Shown: one piece after another, positions 50,357 through 58,766 of the stretch
How positions within the stretch are numbered: position 1 is the first letter of the stretch
How the letters are laid out: each line of letters opens with the position of its first letter
Source: Pseudomonas sp. TH43
GTDB taxonomy: Bacteria; Pseudomonadota; Gammaproteobacteria; Pseudomonadales; Pseudomonadaceae
Reading direction: 5' to 3'
NCBI RefSeq assembly: GCF_016650635.1
Contig: NZ_JAEKFI010000001.1
Coordinates: 868,001-932,000 of the forward strand
DNA: 64,000 nt
The notes under the pieces: model-generated
Databases searched by the model: none
Told to the model about the DNA's origin: nothing
The model's input: the letters and a program-made list of their open reading frames with translations, nothing else
Made by a program: the position numbers and the translations under genes

Positions 50357-52276
50357 TTAGAACGCGTAGCTGGCCTTCAGCCCGCCGCTGAAGCCGTGGC
50401 TGTCGCCGCCGCCATTGGCGCCCACTTCTGCGCCCAGGCTCAGGGCGCCAAGGCTGGCCATGACGTTTACCCCGCCGCTGAATTGGTCGCGATTATCAAA
50501 CGCGGCGCGTTGTTCGATGTCGAGCCCCAGCAAGTGGCTTTGGCTGTCGACTTGGTTGTCGCCCAGTGTGCGTTCGTAGCCCACTTGCACGCCCGGCACC
50601 AATTGCCAACTGCCCATCGCCACGGGCGCGAAGGCGACGTTGAGGTTGGCGACGGCGCTGCGGCGGGTGGCGGTGTTGTCGTCGACGTCGAGAGCCAGTT
50701 CGCTGCCCTTCTCTTTAAAGCCGTTGAGGTCGAGGTGGCTGACTCGAAAGCCCAGGCTCGGCTCGAAGGTCATGCCGTTGACCGGGGCGCGGTAGCCGAG
50801 GGCTAACGTGGCGCCGGTAAGGTTGCCGTGGGTGTTGCCCTTCGCGGTGCCGAGGCCGCCGCCGAGGTCGCGTTTGCTGTCGTAGTCGATGTAGCCGGCG
50901 CTGGCGTTGGCGTCGAGGAAAAGACCTTGTTCCAGGCTGGTGAAGCCGTAGCGGGCGCCGACGTTGAGGAAGGTGAAGTCGGTATCGGCTTCGCCACCTG
51001 CGCCGCCGACGGTGCCTTTGCTGTAGCCGAAACCGCCGCGTGCGCTGAGTTGTTCGCTGAAGCGTTGGGTGATGCCGACCATCAGGCCTTGGCTGTGCTC
51101 GTTGCTGCTGTCGGCGTGGGACGAGCCGTCGGTGCCGAGGTAGCCGGCCAGCGCAGTCGTCCACAAGCGGTATTGGCCGACTTTGAGGTCGCTGCCGCTG
51201 GCGAACGGTGCGGCGGCTTGTTCGATCAGCGCGTTTTGGCGCAGCAGGTAGCTGGCGGCGTCGGCGTGTACCTGGCCGCCGACCTGGGATTCGACTCCGC
51301 CGAGGGTGCCGGCGTCGATCGCCGATTGCAGGTAATAGTTGTAGGCGCTGTAGGTGCCGGACAGCTCGGTGTTCTGCAATTCGCGGAGCAATTCGGCGCC
51401 AGCGGCGGCGTTGCCGATCAGCGCGGCCTGACCCGGCAGGCTGTTGTATTCGACGAGTTTGCCGCGCAGCACGTAAATGGTTTCCTGGGACAGGCCGAGG
51501 CCTTGTTTGAGGTAATGGTCCATCGTGCCGTATTGCGCGGTGACTTCGTCGAGGCCGGCTTGCAGGTAGCGGGCCTGGACGCCGAGCAGTGGGCCGTAGA
51601 CGGCGGCCATGCTCGGTGGCATCGCCTTCAACGTGGCGGCGACTCGGGCAGCGGTGTAGTCGTTGGTCGCGAGGTAGTTAGCCATGATCGTCGCGTTGTC
51701 GACACCGGCGATACTTTGCAACACGGCGGCGGTCCAGCCGGTGCGGTCTTTGCCGGCGGTGCAGTGGAACAGTTGCGCGGCGTCGACGCTGGCGAGTGCG
51801 TTGAACAGGTTGCCGAACTGGCTGCGCATGCCGGCGTCGCTGACGAAGGCGCGGTTGGTCTGTTCCATCATGGCGATGGCGTCGGCGGCGCTTTTGAACG
51901 AGATGTTGGTGATGTTTGAGCCGGAGGTGGTGTCGCCGATGATGTCGATGTTCTGGTAGGTCGCGCCGGTCAGCATGGTGTCCGGTGTGCCAGCGATTTC
52001 ACTCGGGGTGCGCAGGTCGTACACCGCTTTGATGCCGAGGCTGTTCAGCGTGGCCAGATCCGCTGCCGATGGCGTGATCGCATTGGAGCGATAGAACACG
52101 CCGCTGCGCATCGTGCCGTCGTGGGCCGTGGAGTACGCGGTGGTGATACCGGCGATATCGCGGAAGTTGTCGATGCTTTTCAGGCGCGGCGTGTCCAGGG
52201 GCGCGGACTCGGCAGCGTGGGCGGCGGCGACGGACAGGCTCAGTACGGACAGCGAACACAGAAGACGTTGAAACAC
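50357..52276 (-). CDS. Autotransporter with tyrosine-phosphatase-like passenger
   Basis: 639 aa. Signal peptide (MFQRLLCSLSVLSLSVAAAHA), then a passenger of about 350 residues with the phosphatase signature HCTAGKDRTG (Cys172, Arg178; Cx5R), preceded by DNFRDIAGI and YDLRTPSE, which match bacterial secreted tyrosine/dual-specificity phosphatases (DUF-type Y_phosphatase3). The C-terminal ~270 residues are an autotransporter barrel ending SYAF. The phosphatase is thus exposed at the cell surface. The catalytic region appears complete; the natural substrate is unknown. Confidence 0.88.
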   Translation of the reverse strand: MFQRLLCSLSVLSLSVAAAHAAESAPLDTPRLKSIDNFRDIAGITTAYSTAHDGTMRSGVFYRSNAITPSAADLATLNSLGIKAVYDLRTPSEIAGTPDTMLTGATYQNIDIIGDTTSGSNITNISFKSAADAIAMMEQTNRAFVSDAGMRSQFGNLFNALASVDAAQLFHCTAGKDRTGWTAAVLQSIAGVDNATIMANYLATNDYTAARVAATLKAMPPSMAAVYGPLLGVQARYLQAGLDEVTAQYGTMDHYLKQGLGLSQETIYVLRGKLVEYNSLPGQAALIGNAAAGAELLRELQNTELSGTYSAYNYYLQSAIDAGTLGGVESQVGGQVHADAASYLLRQNALIEQAAAPFASGSDLKVGQYRLWTTALAGYLGTDGSSHADSSNEHSQGLMVGITQRFSEQLSARGGFGYSKGTVGGAGGEADTDFTFLNVGARYGFTSLEQGLFLDANASAGYIDYDSKRDLGGGLGTAKGNTHGNLTGATLALGYRAPVNGMTFEPSLGFRVSHLDLNGFKEKGSELALDVDDNTATRRSAVANLNVAFAPVAMGSWQLVPGVQVGYERTLGDNQVDSQSHLLGLDIEQRAAFDNRDQFSGGVNVMASLGALSLGAEVGANGGGDSHGFSGGLKASYAF

Positions 52277-52451
52277 AGTGCAGCCTCATTGGATTAGCGT
52301 TGGGCTGGTCACTATGGGTAAGCAAGTGATACTGAATATGACAGTTTTGCTTTGAAAGGAAATGGCTGCGCGATTGGGCCGTGGGGTGCGTGATCTGTCC
52401 ACGTGGAGGGTGATCGTGGTGCGTCCGGGATAGACGGGTTGGCCAATCGGA

Positions 52452-52596
52452 CGCCTTCGCGGGCAAGCCCGGCTCCTACGAAGAGCTGGGGGCGCAGGCT
52501 ATCTGTAGGAGCAAGGCTTGCCCGCGAAGGCGATGAGTCAGGCAATGGCGATGCTGGCTGACTCAATGTCATCGCGGGCAAGCCTTGCTCCTACAC
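52452..52596. repeat. Three REP units (BIME)
   Basis: CGCCTTCGCGGGCAAGCCCG (52452-52480), TGTAGGAGCAAGGCTTGCCC (52504-52532) and TCGCGGGCAAGCCTTGCTCC (52568-52596): REP units in alternating orientation. They lie in the 387-bp gap between the autotransporter start and the next gene, which otherwise holds no gene. Confidence 0.85.
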
Positions 52597-52663
52597 AGTG
52601 AGGTGTTTGGGATTGTTCTCGTTCATAATCGCGCCTCAAATTTGATGACACAGGGAGTGCGAG

Positions 52664-53140
52664 ATGGACACGACTCAATGGCTGGGCTTATTCGAACGAG
52701 CCTTTCGCGATATGGAAAAGAGTCTTGAGCAAGTGCTGCAACTCAGCAGTTGCCGTGAACACTGGATTCAAGCCCAGATCAGCCTTCATGCCTGGTTCAA
52801 CGATGAACTGGACATCTGGACGGACCTGCCAATCGGCGATCGACGCAAAGCGGATCTGTATGCGCTGGGTGAAGACGGTAAGCCAACGATGGTCGCTGAA
52901 GTCAAATGTCTGGGCGATGTTTCCTACGCCAAGTGCCTGGACGGCGATTGGTCCGTGCGGGCCGATGTCGAACGGCTGAATGCGTTTGAGTGCCCTACCC
53001 GGCTGTTTATTCTGGTGATCGCCAAAGGTGCTACCGAGACGAGTACCGGCCAACGCCTTCGTAACGATGAATGGGTCGCTGGCCGCCAGAGCATCAACGT
53101 AGATCTGGACTTTGCGCTGGTGCGAATGTGGGCGCTGTGA
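52664..53140 (+). CDS. Hypothetical protein, possible PD-(D/E)XK nuclease fold
   Basis: 158 aa. The sequence HAWFNDEL...DLPIGDRRKADLYAL...KPTMVAEVKCLG has the Asp and Glu-x-Lys spacing of the PD-(D/E)XK superfamily (DRRKADLYAL then AEVK). The rest of the domain is plausible but not diagnostic. Good ribosome binding site (GGGAG) and terminator (53161-53195). It is an isolated gene, so a restriction-like or repair role is only a guess. Confidence 0.55.
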   Translation: MDTTQWLGLFERAFRDMEKSLEQVLQLSSCREHWIQAQISLHAWFNDELDIWTDLPIGDRRKADLYALGEDGKPTMVAEVKCLGDVSYAKCLDGDWSVRADVERLNAFECPTRLFILVIAKGATETSTGQRLRNDEWVAGRQSINVDLDFALVRMWAL

Positions 53141-53160
53141 GCGCCTGAAGGGCTTAAGCG

Positions 53161-53195
53161 AAAAACCGCGTCTACTGGGTAGGCGCGGTTTTTTT
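53161..53195 (+). terminator. Rho-independent terminator
   Basis: AAAAACCGCG pairs with CGCGGTTTTT around a 13-nt loop and is followed by further T residues to 53195. It lies 20 bp after the stop of the gene ending at 53140. Confidence 0.85.
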
Positions 53196-53402
53196 ATACC
53201 GCGACTGGCCGCCTTGGCCATTGCAGCCCGCCTGACGGTTTACTTGCGTGGGCGCTTTATGATTTCATCTGGCGAAGGCACAAGTAGCCTCCCTGCTGCG
53301 ATGGGAAATACGAAAAATCCAAGTGAACTTACCACTTGTTTAGCCACTGCAAGCAGCATGCTGGTCGAGGCACGTCTTCGATTTGGCTAAAGGAGTGATG
53401 CT

Positions 53403-54002
53403 ATGAACCCTTCGAATGCTGCGCAGTGCCTGGATGATTTGAAGTTGCTTGCCAAAGTGTCTGTTATCGGCGAGTACACGTATTGCCAGCGACTGACCCA
53501 TCTCAGCAAAGAATTCGGCTTTAACAATCTCCATCATTTTCAGAAGGTGGTTAATCATCTTTCTGAAGACATGATCGCCAATATTTCCACGACGCTGATG
53601 CGCCACTACTGCGAAATCGCCCAGCCCAAGCCGGGCATTGCCTACTACGAATTTCTCTCGGTCAACAACGACACTCGCTTGCGCTTTTACAGCCAGTGGG
53701 CCGGGTGGGACGTGTTCGGGCAGGAAGTTCGTGTGCCAAGGTCGCTCAAAGGCGATTCGGCCCCTCGCCTGCGCAAGTCGCTGAGCAAAACGGTGTACAT
53801 CGTTGAAAATGATCGGCAATTGCTTGCCTGGCGCCATCGCTGGCATGGCCTGTGTTATGTGCCTAAAGACCTCTGCCAAAAGCACATGGGCGAAGCGTTC
53901 GAGCGCAAAAACGCCGTCGTAGAGGGTGATCGCAACGAAGAATTTCCGTTGCTGAACGCGTTCAATGACAACTATGCAACGTGGTATCCCGTCATTGAAT
54001 AA
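53403..54002 (+). CDS. Hypothetical protein (199 aa)
   Basis: Start ATG 53403 after AAAGGAG. Soluble, mixed alpha/beta sequence (LTHLSKEFGFNNLHHFQKVVNHLSEDM...YSQWAGWDVFGQEVRVPRSLKG). No signal peptide and no recognised motif. A REP palindrome follows the stop. It could be a species-specific gene. Confidence 0.55.
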   Translation: MNPSNAAQCLDDLKLLAKVSVIGEYTYCQRLTHLSKEFGFNNLHHFQKVVNHLSEDMIANISTTLMRHYCEIAQPKPGIAYYEFLSVNNDTRLRFYSQWAGWDVFGQEVRVPRSLKGDSAPRLRKSLSKTVYIVENDRQLLAWRHRWHGLCYVPKDLCQKHMGEAFERKNAVVEGDRNEEFPLLNAFNDNYATWYPVIE

Positions 54003-54070
54003 ACGCCCTCGCGGCGATACCGGGGCACGTTGATCCTGAACAGAAAGGGCGCGTGCCGAACCCAAAACCC

Positions 54071-54149
54071 TGTAGGAGCTGCGGCACGCTGCGATCTTTT
54101 GATTTTTCACATCAAGATCAAAAGATCGCAGCGTCCCGCAGCTCCTACA
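54071..54149. repeat. REP-type palindrome
   Basis: TGTAGGAGCTGCGGCACGCT pairs with AGCGTCCCGCAGCTCCTACA, and GATCTTTTGAT pairs with ATCAAAAGATC, around a short AT loop. Same family as 39343-39426 and the copy split by the IS at 58.7-60.1 kb. Confidence 0.85.
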
Positions 54150-54162
54150 GGTCGGGATTTGG

Positions 54163-54492
54163 TTAATCCACGATGAATAATTTTGCGCCGGTGGCGGTGG
54201 ACGAACGATGACCTTCGGCATCATTGCCCACTTGGTAACTCATGCCCGCCGTCAGGGTGAACTGTCGGCCGTCTTCCAGTTCTGTCAGCAACTGCCCTTC
54301 AAGGCACAACAAAATGTGCCCTCGCCAACACCAGTGATCGGCCAGGTAGCCGGGGCTGTATTCGACCATCCGCACACGCGTCGAGCCGAACTGGCAGGTG
54401 CGCCAATAGGCCGTGCCGATCTCGCCGGCATGCGCCACTGGCTCGATGGTTGACCAATCGGTGGTACCAAAAGGGATGGCGGTGAGATCCAT
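54163..54492 (-). CDS. DHCW-motif cupin-fold protein
   Basis: 109 aa from ATG 54492 (MDLTAIPFGTTDWSTIEP). The motif ADHWCWRGHI (about 51-60) and the later ELEDGRQFTLTAGMSYQVGND give the family its name. It is a single cupin barrel, probably metal-binding, of unknown reaction. A longer frame to 54555 has no ribosome binding site. Confidence 0.8.
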   Translation of the reverse strand: MDLTAIPFGTTDWSTIEPVAHAGEIGTAYWRTCQFGSTRVRMVEYSPGYLADHWCWRGHILLCLEGQLLTELEDGRQFTLTAGMSYQVGNDAEGHRSSTATGAKLFIVD

Positions 54493-54568
54493 GGTTGCCT
54501 CATCGAAATTCAGGGAATGCGACCGTAGCAACCTGGAAAAAGCACCGATAGACACAGATCACGAGCAT

Positions 54569-54770
54569 TTACGGCATACAGGGCAGAACCTTGCGCATGA
54601 ACACCCGGGCAAGACCATCCTCCGGGGCGCGATGGGTTTCCTGATACCCGAGCTTTTTGTAGAGAGCGATGTTCTTGAGCGTCAACTCATGCGCATACAA
54701 ACCATCGCCTCGTGCCTGGCGCCGCAAGCCAACGACGGCTTGCGGCCAGCCCTCACGCCGTTTGCTTGAC
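54569..54770 (-). pseudogene. C-terminal remnant of a GNAT acetyltransferase gene
   Basis: The minus-strand frame ending with TAA at 54569-54571 encodes GDGLYAHELTLKNIALYKKLGYQETHRAPED...VFMRKVLPCMP, which is the C-terminal third of a GNAT enzyme (the N-x-x-A/I-x-x-Y-x-K-x-G-F/Y motif, and an ending of strand plus MRK). It lacks the acetyl-CoA loop and any start, and its upstream end runs into the next gene. It is a decayed fragment. Confidence 0.55.
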
Positions 54771-54989
54771 CACGCGAATCTGCGTGATTCCGACGATCTC
54801 CGCCTGTTGCAGAATCTGCTCCGGCGTGGCGTCTGCCGGGGGCATGATCAGGCCGTTTTCGGCGTCGCCGACGTGCAGTTCCAGCAGGTGCATTGCGGCC
54901 TCATGTTCGGCGAGTTGCGCCTCTTTGACTTTGAGCACGTGGCGGCGCGGTTCGCCGTTGAACAGGTATTCGAGCAGAAAGTTGTGCAT
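54753..54989 (-). CDS. Hypothetical protein (78 aa)
   Basis: Start ATG 54989 (MHNFLLEYLFNGEPRRHVLKVKE). Acidic, with HEAAMHLLELHVGDAENGLIMPPADATPEQILQQAEIVGI. No motif recognised. Its end overlaps the GNAT remnant by 18 nt. A 109-aa frame up to 55082 is possible but the extra part is unlike a protein. Confidence 0.6.
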   Translation of the reverse strand: MHNFLLEYLFNGEPRRHVLKVKEAQLAEHEAAMHLLELHVGDAENGLIMPPADATPEQILQQAEIVGITQIRVVKQTA

Positions 54990-55171
54990 GGGGTCACCCG
55001 TGTGTGATGGCGTTATTATCCTGACGAGCCAGTCAGTTTTTAGTTCAACTGCAACGCTGTGTGCAAAACAGTCATCGCTCAAGGCAAACTTTTTGCGCCA
55101 CGGGGCGTCATCTGTTTAACGGCCGACATGGCTTGGCTTCCCCAACAGCTGACCTCAGCTAAGGACTGGCG

Positions 55172-55612
55172 ATGACCTTTTTCATTTTCCTTCTGGCTTG
55201 CGCCGCTGCGGCGACCACAGGCGTCATGTTCAAGCCGGGCGCCTGGTACGAGTCCCTCGTCAAACCTGGATTCACTCCGCCGAATTGGGCATTTCCGGTG
55301 GCCTGGACGGTGATTTACCTGCTGCTGGCGTGGGCCGGCTATCGCTTGACCCTGATCCCGGGAAGCCAGATGGTGTTGGCGTTATGGGCCGCGCAGATTG
55401 CGCTGAACACCTTGTGGACGCCGGTGTTTTTTGGCGCCCATCAAGTGCTGGCAGCGATGATCATTCTGGCGTTGCTGTGGCTGGTGGTGGCGGCCATGGT
55501 GGTCATGGCGTTGCAACTTGACGTGATTACTGGCTTGATCCTGTTTCCCTATCTGGCGTGGCTGTGTGTCGCCGCCGCGTTGAATTTTTCCATTCTTCTC
55601 AAGAACCGCTGA
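55172..55612 (+). CDS. TspO/MBR-family membrane protein
   Basis: 146 aa with five membrane helices. It has the conserved PGFTPPNWAFPVAWTVIYLLLAWAGYRL region, and LWAAQIALNTLWTPVFFGAHQ and FPYLAWLCVAAALNFSILLKN, all recognised TspO landmarks. TspO binds porphyrins and related ligands in the inner membrane, and in bacteria is linked to tetrapyrrole turnover and stress. The esterase gene downstream overlaps by 1 nt (TGATG). Confidence 0.9.
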   Translation: MTFFIFLLACAAAATTGVMFKPGAWYESLVKPGFTPPNWAFPVAWTVIYLLLAWAGYRLTLIPGSQMVLALWAAQIALNTLWTPVFFGAHQVLAAMIILALLWLVVAAMVVMALQLDVITGLILFPYLAWLCVAAALNFSILLKNR

Positions 55613-56586
55613 TGACCGACTTTACAGGGAGTAATCCGGCACCTTGGCCACAGGGCGAGCGCGAGTTGGCGCAGGTGCGCGAGTTCAACAAGAAGCTTGC
55701 CTGGTTGCCGCGTTTTCGCATCCGTAATCGCATCACGCCACGGTTGATCCAGGCGTTGTTGCGGGCCAGTCAGTTCGTCAGCCCCAGCCTGCTGCACAAG
55801 CATGGCCTGAGCGCTGAACGGAAGATGATTGAGGGCGGCGCCGTTCCGGTCGCTGTGCGGATCATCCGGCCCAAGGGCAAAGCCAAAGGCGTTGTGCTGG
55901 ATTTTCATGGCGGCGGATGGGTGATCGGCAACGCGCAGATGAACGACAACTTCAACATTGCCATCGCCGATACCTGCGAGGTCGTGGTGGTGTCCGTCGA
56001 TTACCGGCTCGCGGTGTCGACACCGATTGAAGGCCTGTTAGAAGATTGCCTGCACGCCACGCGCTGGTTGCTGAGCGATCCAGCGTTCGCGGATCTGCCC
56101 GTGGTGGTGGTCGGTGAATCGGCCGGGGCGCATCTGGCGGCAGCGACGTTATTGGCGCTGCAAACATCGCCCGATCTCCTGCAACGCATCAGCGGCGCGC
56201 TGCTCTATTACGGCGTCTACGACCTGACTGGAACGCCGAGCGTGCGCTCGGCGCCCGCTGATACTTTGCTACTCGATGGCCCAGGCATGGTCGCAGCGTT
56301 GCGCCTGCTGACGCCGGGGCTGAGTGACGAAGAGCGTCGTCAGCCACCATTGTCCCCGCTGTATGGCGACTTCAGCGGTTTCCCGCCGGCATTGCTATTT
56401 GCCGGTGAGCTCGACCCGCTGAGGGACGATACCCTCGACATCGCCAAACGCTGGGCAGTCTCGGCACCCGTCGAGATGCACCTGCTGCCGTCCTGCCCCC
56501 ACGGTTTTATCCACTTCCCGACGGCCATTGCGCAGAGCGTGTTGGCCTACAGTCGTCAATGGATCTCCGCGCGCTGCTTGCCCTGA
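55612..56586 (+). CDS. Alpha/beta hydrolase (HSL/Aes-type esterase)
   Basis: 324 aa. It carries the HGGGW oxyanion motif (99-103), GESAG with nucleophile Ser170, and C-terminal GELDPLRDD and HGFIHFP, the hormone-sensitive-lipase family triad (Ser-Asp-His). It should hydrolyse short-acyl esters in the cytosol. The start, ATG 55612, overlaps the TspO stop, so the two are co-translated. Confidence 0.9.
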   Translation: MTDFTGSNPAPWPQGERELAQVREFNKKLAWLPRFRIRNRITPRLIQALLRASQFVSPSLLHKHGLSAERKMIEGGAVPVAVRIIRPKGKAKGVVLDFHGGGWVIGNAQMNDNFNIAIADTCEVVVVSVDYRLAVSTPIEGLLEDCLHATRWLLSDPAFADLPVVVVGESAGAHLAAATLLALQTSPDLLQRISGALLYYGVYDLTGTPSVRSAPADTLLLDGPGMVAALRLLTPGLSDEERRQPPLSPLYGDFSGFPPALLFAGELDPLRDDTLDIAKRWAVSAPVEMHLLPSCPHGFIHFPTAIAQSVLAYSRQWISARCLP

Positions 56587-56610
56587 GGCAAGCAGCTTGT
56601 TCACGGTGGC

Positions 56611-57711
56611 TTACGTGCCGCTTTTGACTTTGCTCCAGACCCGCGTGCGAATGCGCTCGATCTTCAGCGGCAACGGCTGCGCAGGAAACAGCGTCGCCAG
56701 GGTCGCGGCCGGTGGATAGACGTCCGGATTATTTCTCAAACCCTCATCGACGTAGGCCAGCGAGCTTTTGTTGCCGTTGGGATAGCCCAAGTAGTTCGAG
56801 CTTTTGGCGATGACCTCGGGCCGCATCATGTAGTTGATGAAGTTCAGGCCCTGCTGCGGGTGCGGCGCGTCCTTGAGCAGCACCAGGGTTTCCATCCACA
56901 CCGAGGAGCCTTCGCGCGGGATGCGATAGGCCAGGTGCCGACCGTTTTTGGCGCGCTCGGCGTTGGTCTTGGCGTCGAACACGCCACCGGACCAGGCCAC
57001 CACCGCGCAGATATTGCCGTTGGCCAGATCGGTGATGAACCGCGACGAGTCGAAATAGGTGATGTACGGGCGGATTTTCAGCAGCAGCGCTTCGGCTTTG
57101 GCGTAGTCATCCGGATTGCTGCTGTCGGGTGGCAAGCCAAGATAATGCAAGGCGATCGGGATGATTTCGCCGGGCGAATCGAGCATGGCGACGCCGCACT
57201 GGCTGAGCTTCTTGATGTTTTCTTCCTTGAAGATCAAGTCCCACGAATCCACCGGGGTCTCGTCGCCAAAGATTTTTTTCACCTGATCGACGTCGTAACC
57301 GATCCCCGTGGTGCCCCACAGGTAAGGGATCGAGTAGCGATTGCCGGGGTCGTTCTGCGCCACTTTGGCGAGAATGTCGGGGTCAAGATTGGAGCGGTTG
57401 CTCAACTGGCTGTTATCGAGTTCTTCGAGCACGCCAGCCTTGATCAGGTTGGGCAGCGCGCTGTTGGTAACCACGACCACATCGTAGCCGCTGCGGCCGA
57501 CCATCAATTTGCTTTGCATGACTTCCGCGCTGTCGAAAGTGTCGAGCAGCACCGGTGTGTTGGTCTCCTTCTCGTAGTCTTTGGGAGCTTCGGGGGCGAT
57601 GAAGTCGTACCAGTTGTAGAAGTTGACCGTAGGGCCTTCGGCCCAACTGACTGCTGCGCCCAACCCGCAAACAGTGAACAAGCCAAGGTGCAGCAAACGC
57701 TTGAGTTTCAT
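56611..57711 (-). CDS. Periplasmic polyamine-binding protein (PotF/SpuD-like)
   Basis: 366 aa from ATG 57711, with a signal peptide (MKLKRLLHLGLFTVCGLGAAVSWA). It begins TVNFYNWYDFIAPEAPKDYEKETNTPV, the usual PotF/SpuD opening, and contains VVVTNSALPNLIKAGVLEELD and YLWGTTGIGYDVDQVKKIF. This is a polyamine ABC-transporter binding protein, but no permease or ATPase gene adjoins. Next to a nitrilase gene it may serve an agmatine/putrescine-type route; that link is inference. Confidence 0.88.
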   Translation of the reverse strand: MKLKRLLHLGLFTVCGLGAAVSWAEGPTVNFYNWYDFIAPEAPKDYEKETNTPVLLDTFDSAEVMQSKLMVGRSGYDVVVVTNSALPNLIKAGVLEELDNSQLSNRSNLDPDILAKVAQNDPGNRYSIPYLWGTTGIGYDVDQVKKIFGDETPVDSWDLIFKEENIKKLSQCGVAMLDSPGEIIPIALHYLGLPPDSSNPDDYAKAEALLLKIRPYITYFDSSRFITDLANGNICAVVAWSGGVFDAKTNAERAKNGRHLAYRIPREGSSVWMETLVLLKDAPHPQQGLNFINYMMRPEVIAKSSNYLGYPNGNKSSLAYVDEGLRNNPDVYPPAATLATLFPAQPLPLKIERIRTRVWSKVKSGT

Positions 57712-57793
57712 GGGTAGCTCCTGGCGAATCGGCCATCGGTTGGCAGTACGCCGCACTATTGTTTTTATTGGAAAGCGAGACCGGTTTCAGCGC

Positions 57794-58606
57794 TCAGGGG
57801 ATCAACAGTTCGCGGCGACCGTCCGGGTGTTCAGTGACCGCAGCGGCCAGCTTCAGGCGCTTTTCTGCGCGGTAGTCATAGAGCGCGCGGGACGGTGCGA
57901 TCTGCGTGAGGTCCAGGTCCAGCACGTGCCGGCATTCTTGCGCGCCGGCTTCAAACAGGCGTCTGCCGAACGGGTCGACGACGGTGCTACCGCCCGCGAA
58001 CACTTCGCCAACGCCTTCGCCCACGCGATTGACCATGGCTGCAAACACCTGGTTTTCCTGGGCACGGGCGGCGACGGCGGTGTGGTGCAGATGGCCGTAG
58101 GGTTCCATGTTGCCGTCGGTGATCAGGATCAACTGCGCGCCGAGCGCCGCCAGTGCGCAGGCGCTTTCAGGGAACTCGATGTCGTAGCAGATCAACAGAC
58201 CGATGCGCACTCCGCGCCATTGCACAGTGGTAAAACGGTCGCCGGGCAACACCAGGCCAGGCTCGCCAACCCACAAGTGAGTCTTGCGATAACTGAGCGC
58301 AACGCCCTCGGGCGTGATCAACAATGTGGTGTTGTAGAAGCGTTCTCCGTCACGTTCGATCAACCCGACGACCACCGCGACGTCGCGCTCGCGCGCCGCT
58401 GCGCAAATCGTCTGGACACTCGCGCCGTCCACCGCTTCGGCGCGTTGGGCAATGTTGTCGTGGTCGAGAAAACCGGTGATGAACGACTCGGGGAACATCA
58501 CGATATCGCTGCCCGGTGCGCTGTCGGCGATCGCCCGCAGAATGCGCTCCAGGTTGTAAGCGGTATCGCCATCGCGCGCCGCCATTTGTACGAGTTCTAA
58601 TCTCAT
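57794..58606 (-). CDS. Carbon-nitrogen hydrolase (nitrilase superfamily)
   Basis: 270 aa from ATG 58606. The Glu-Lys-Cys triad is visible as Glu40 (MFPESF), Lys108 (YRKTHLW) and Cys140 (LLICYDIEFPE). Such enzymes hydrolyse amides or nitriles; N-carbamoylputrescine amidase and omega-amidase are near relatives. The gene lies 82 bp upstream of the PotF-like gene on the same strand, so a polyamine role is possible. The IS3 element starts 153 bp further upstream. Confidence 0.88.
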   Translation of the reverse strand: MRLELVQMAARDGDTAYNLERILRAIADSAPGSDIVMFPESFITGFLDHDNIAQRAEAVDGASVQTICAAARERDVAVVVGLIERDGERFYNTTLLITPEGVALSYRKTHLWVGEPGLVLPGDRFTTVQWRGVRIGLLICYDIEFPESACALAALGAQLILITDGNMEPYGHLHHTAVAARAQENQVFAAMVNRVGEGVGEVFAGGSTVVDPFGRRLFEAGAQECRHVLDLDLTQIAPSRALYDYRAEKRLKLAAAVTEHPDGRRELLIP

Positions 58607-58766
58607 CGTCAGACCTTCAGGTGAATAACGCCGTGTCCGACCAGTATGCGGATCGTGGCAAAACTTCCTATCACTCAGAGTGAGTACCCCCAAAGGGTTA
58701 GTCCCCCGATCTCCCCTCCCCCTGTAGGAGCTGACGAGTGCAACGAGGCTGCGATCTTTGCAGTGG

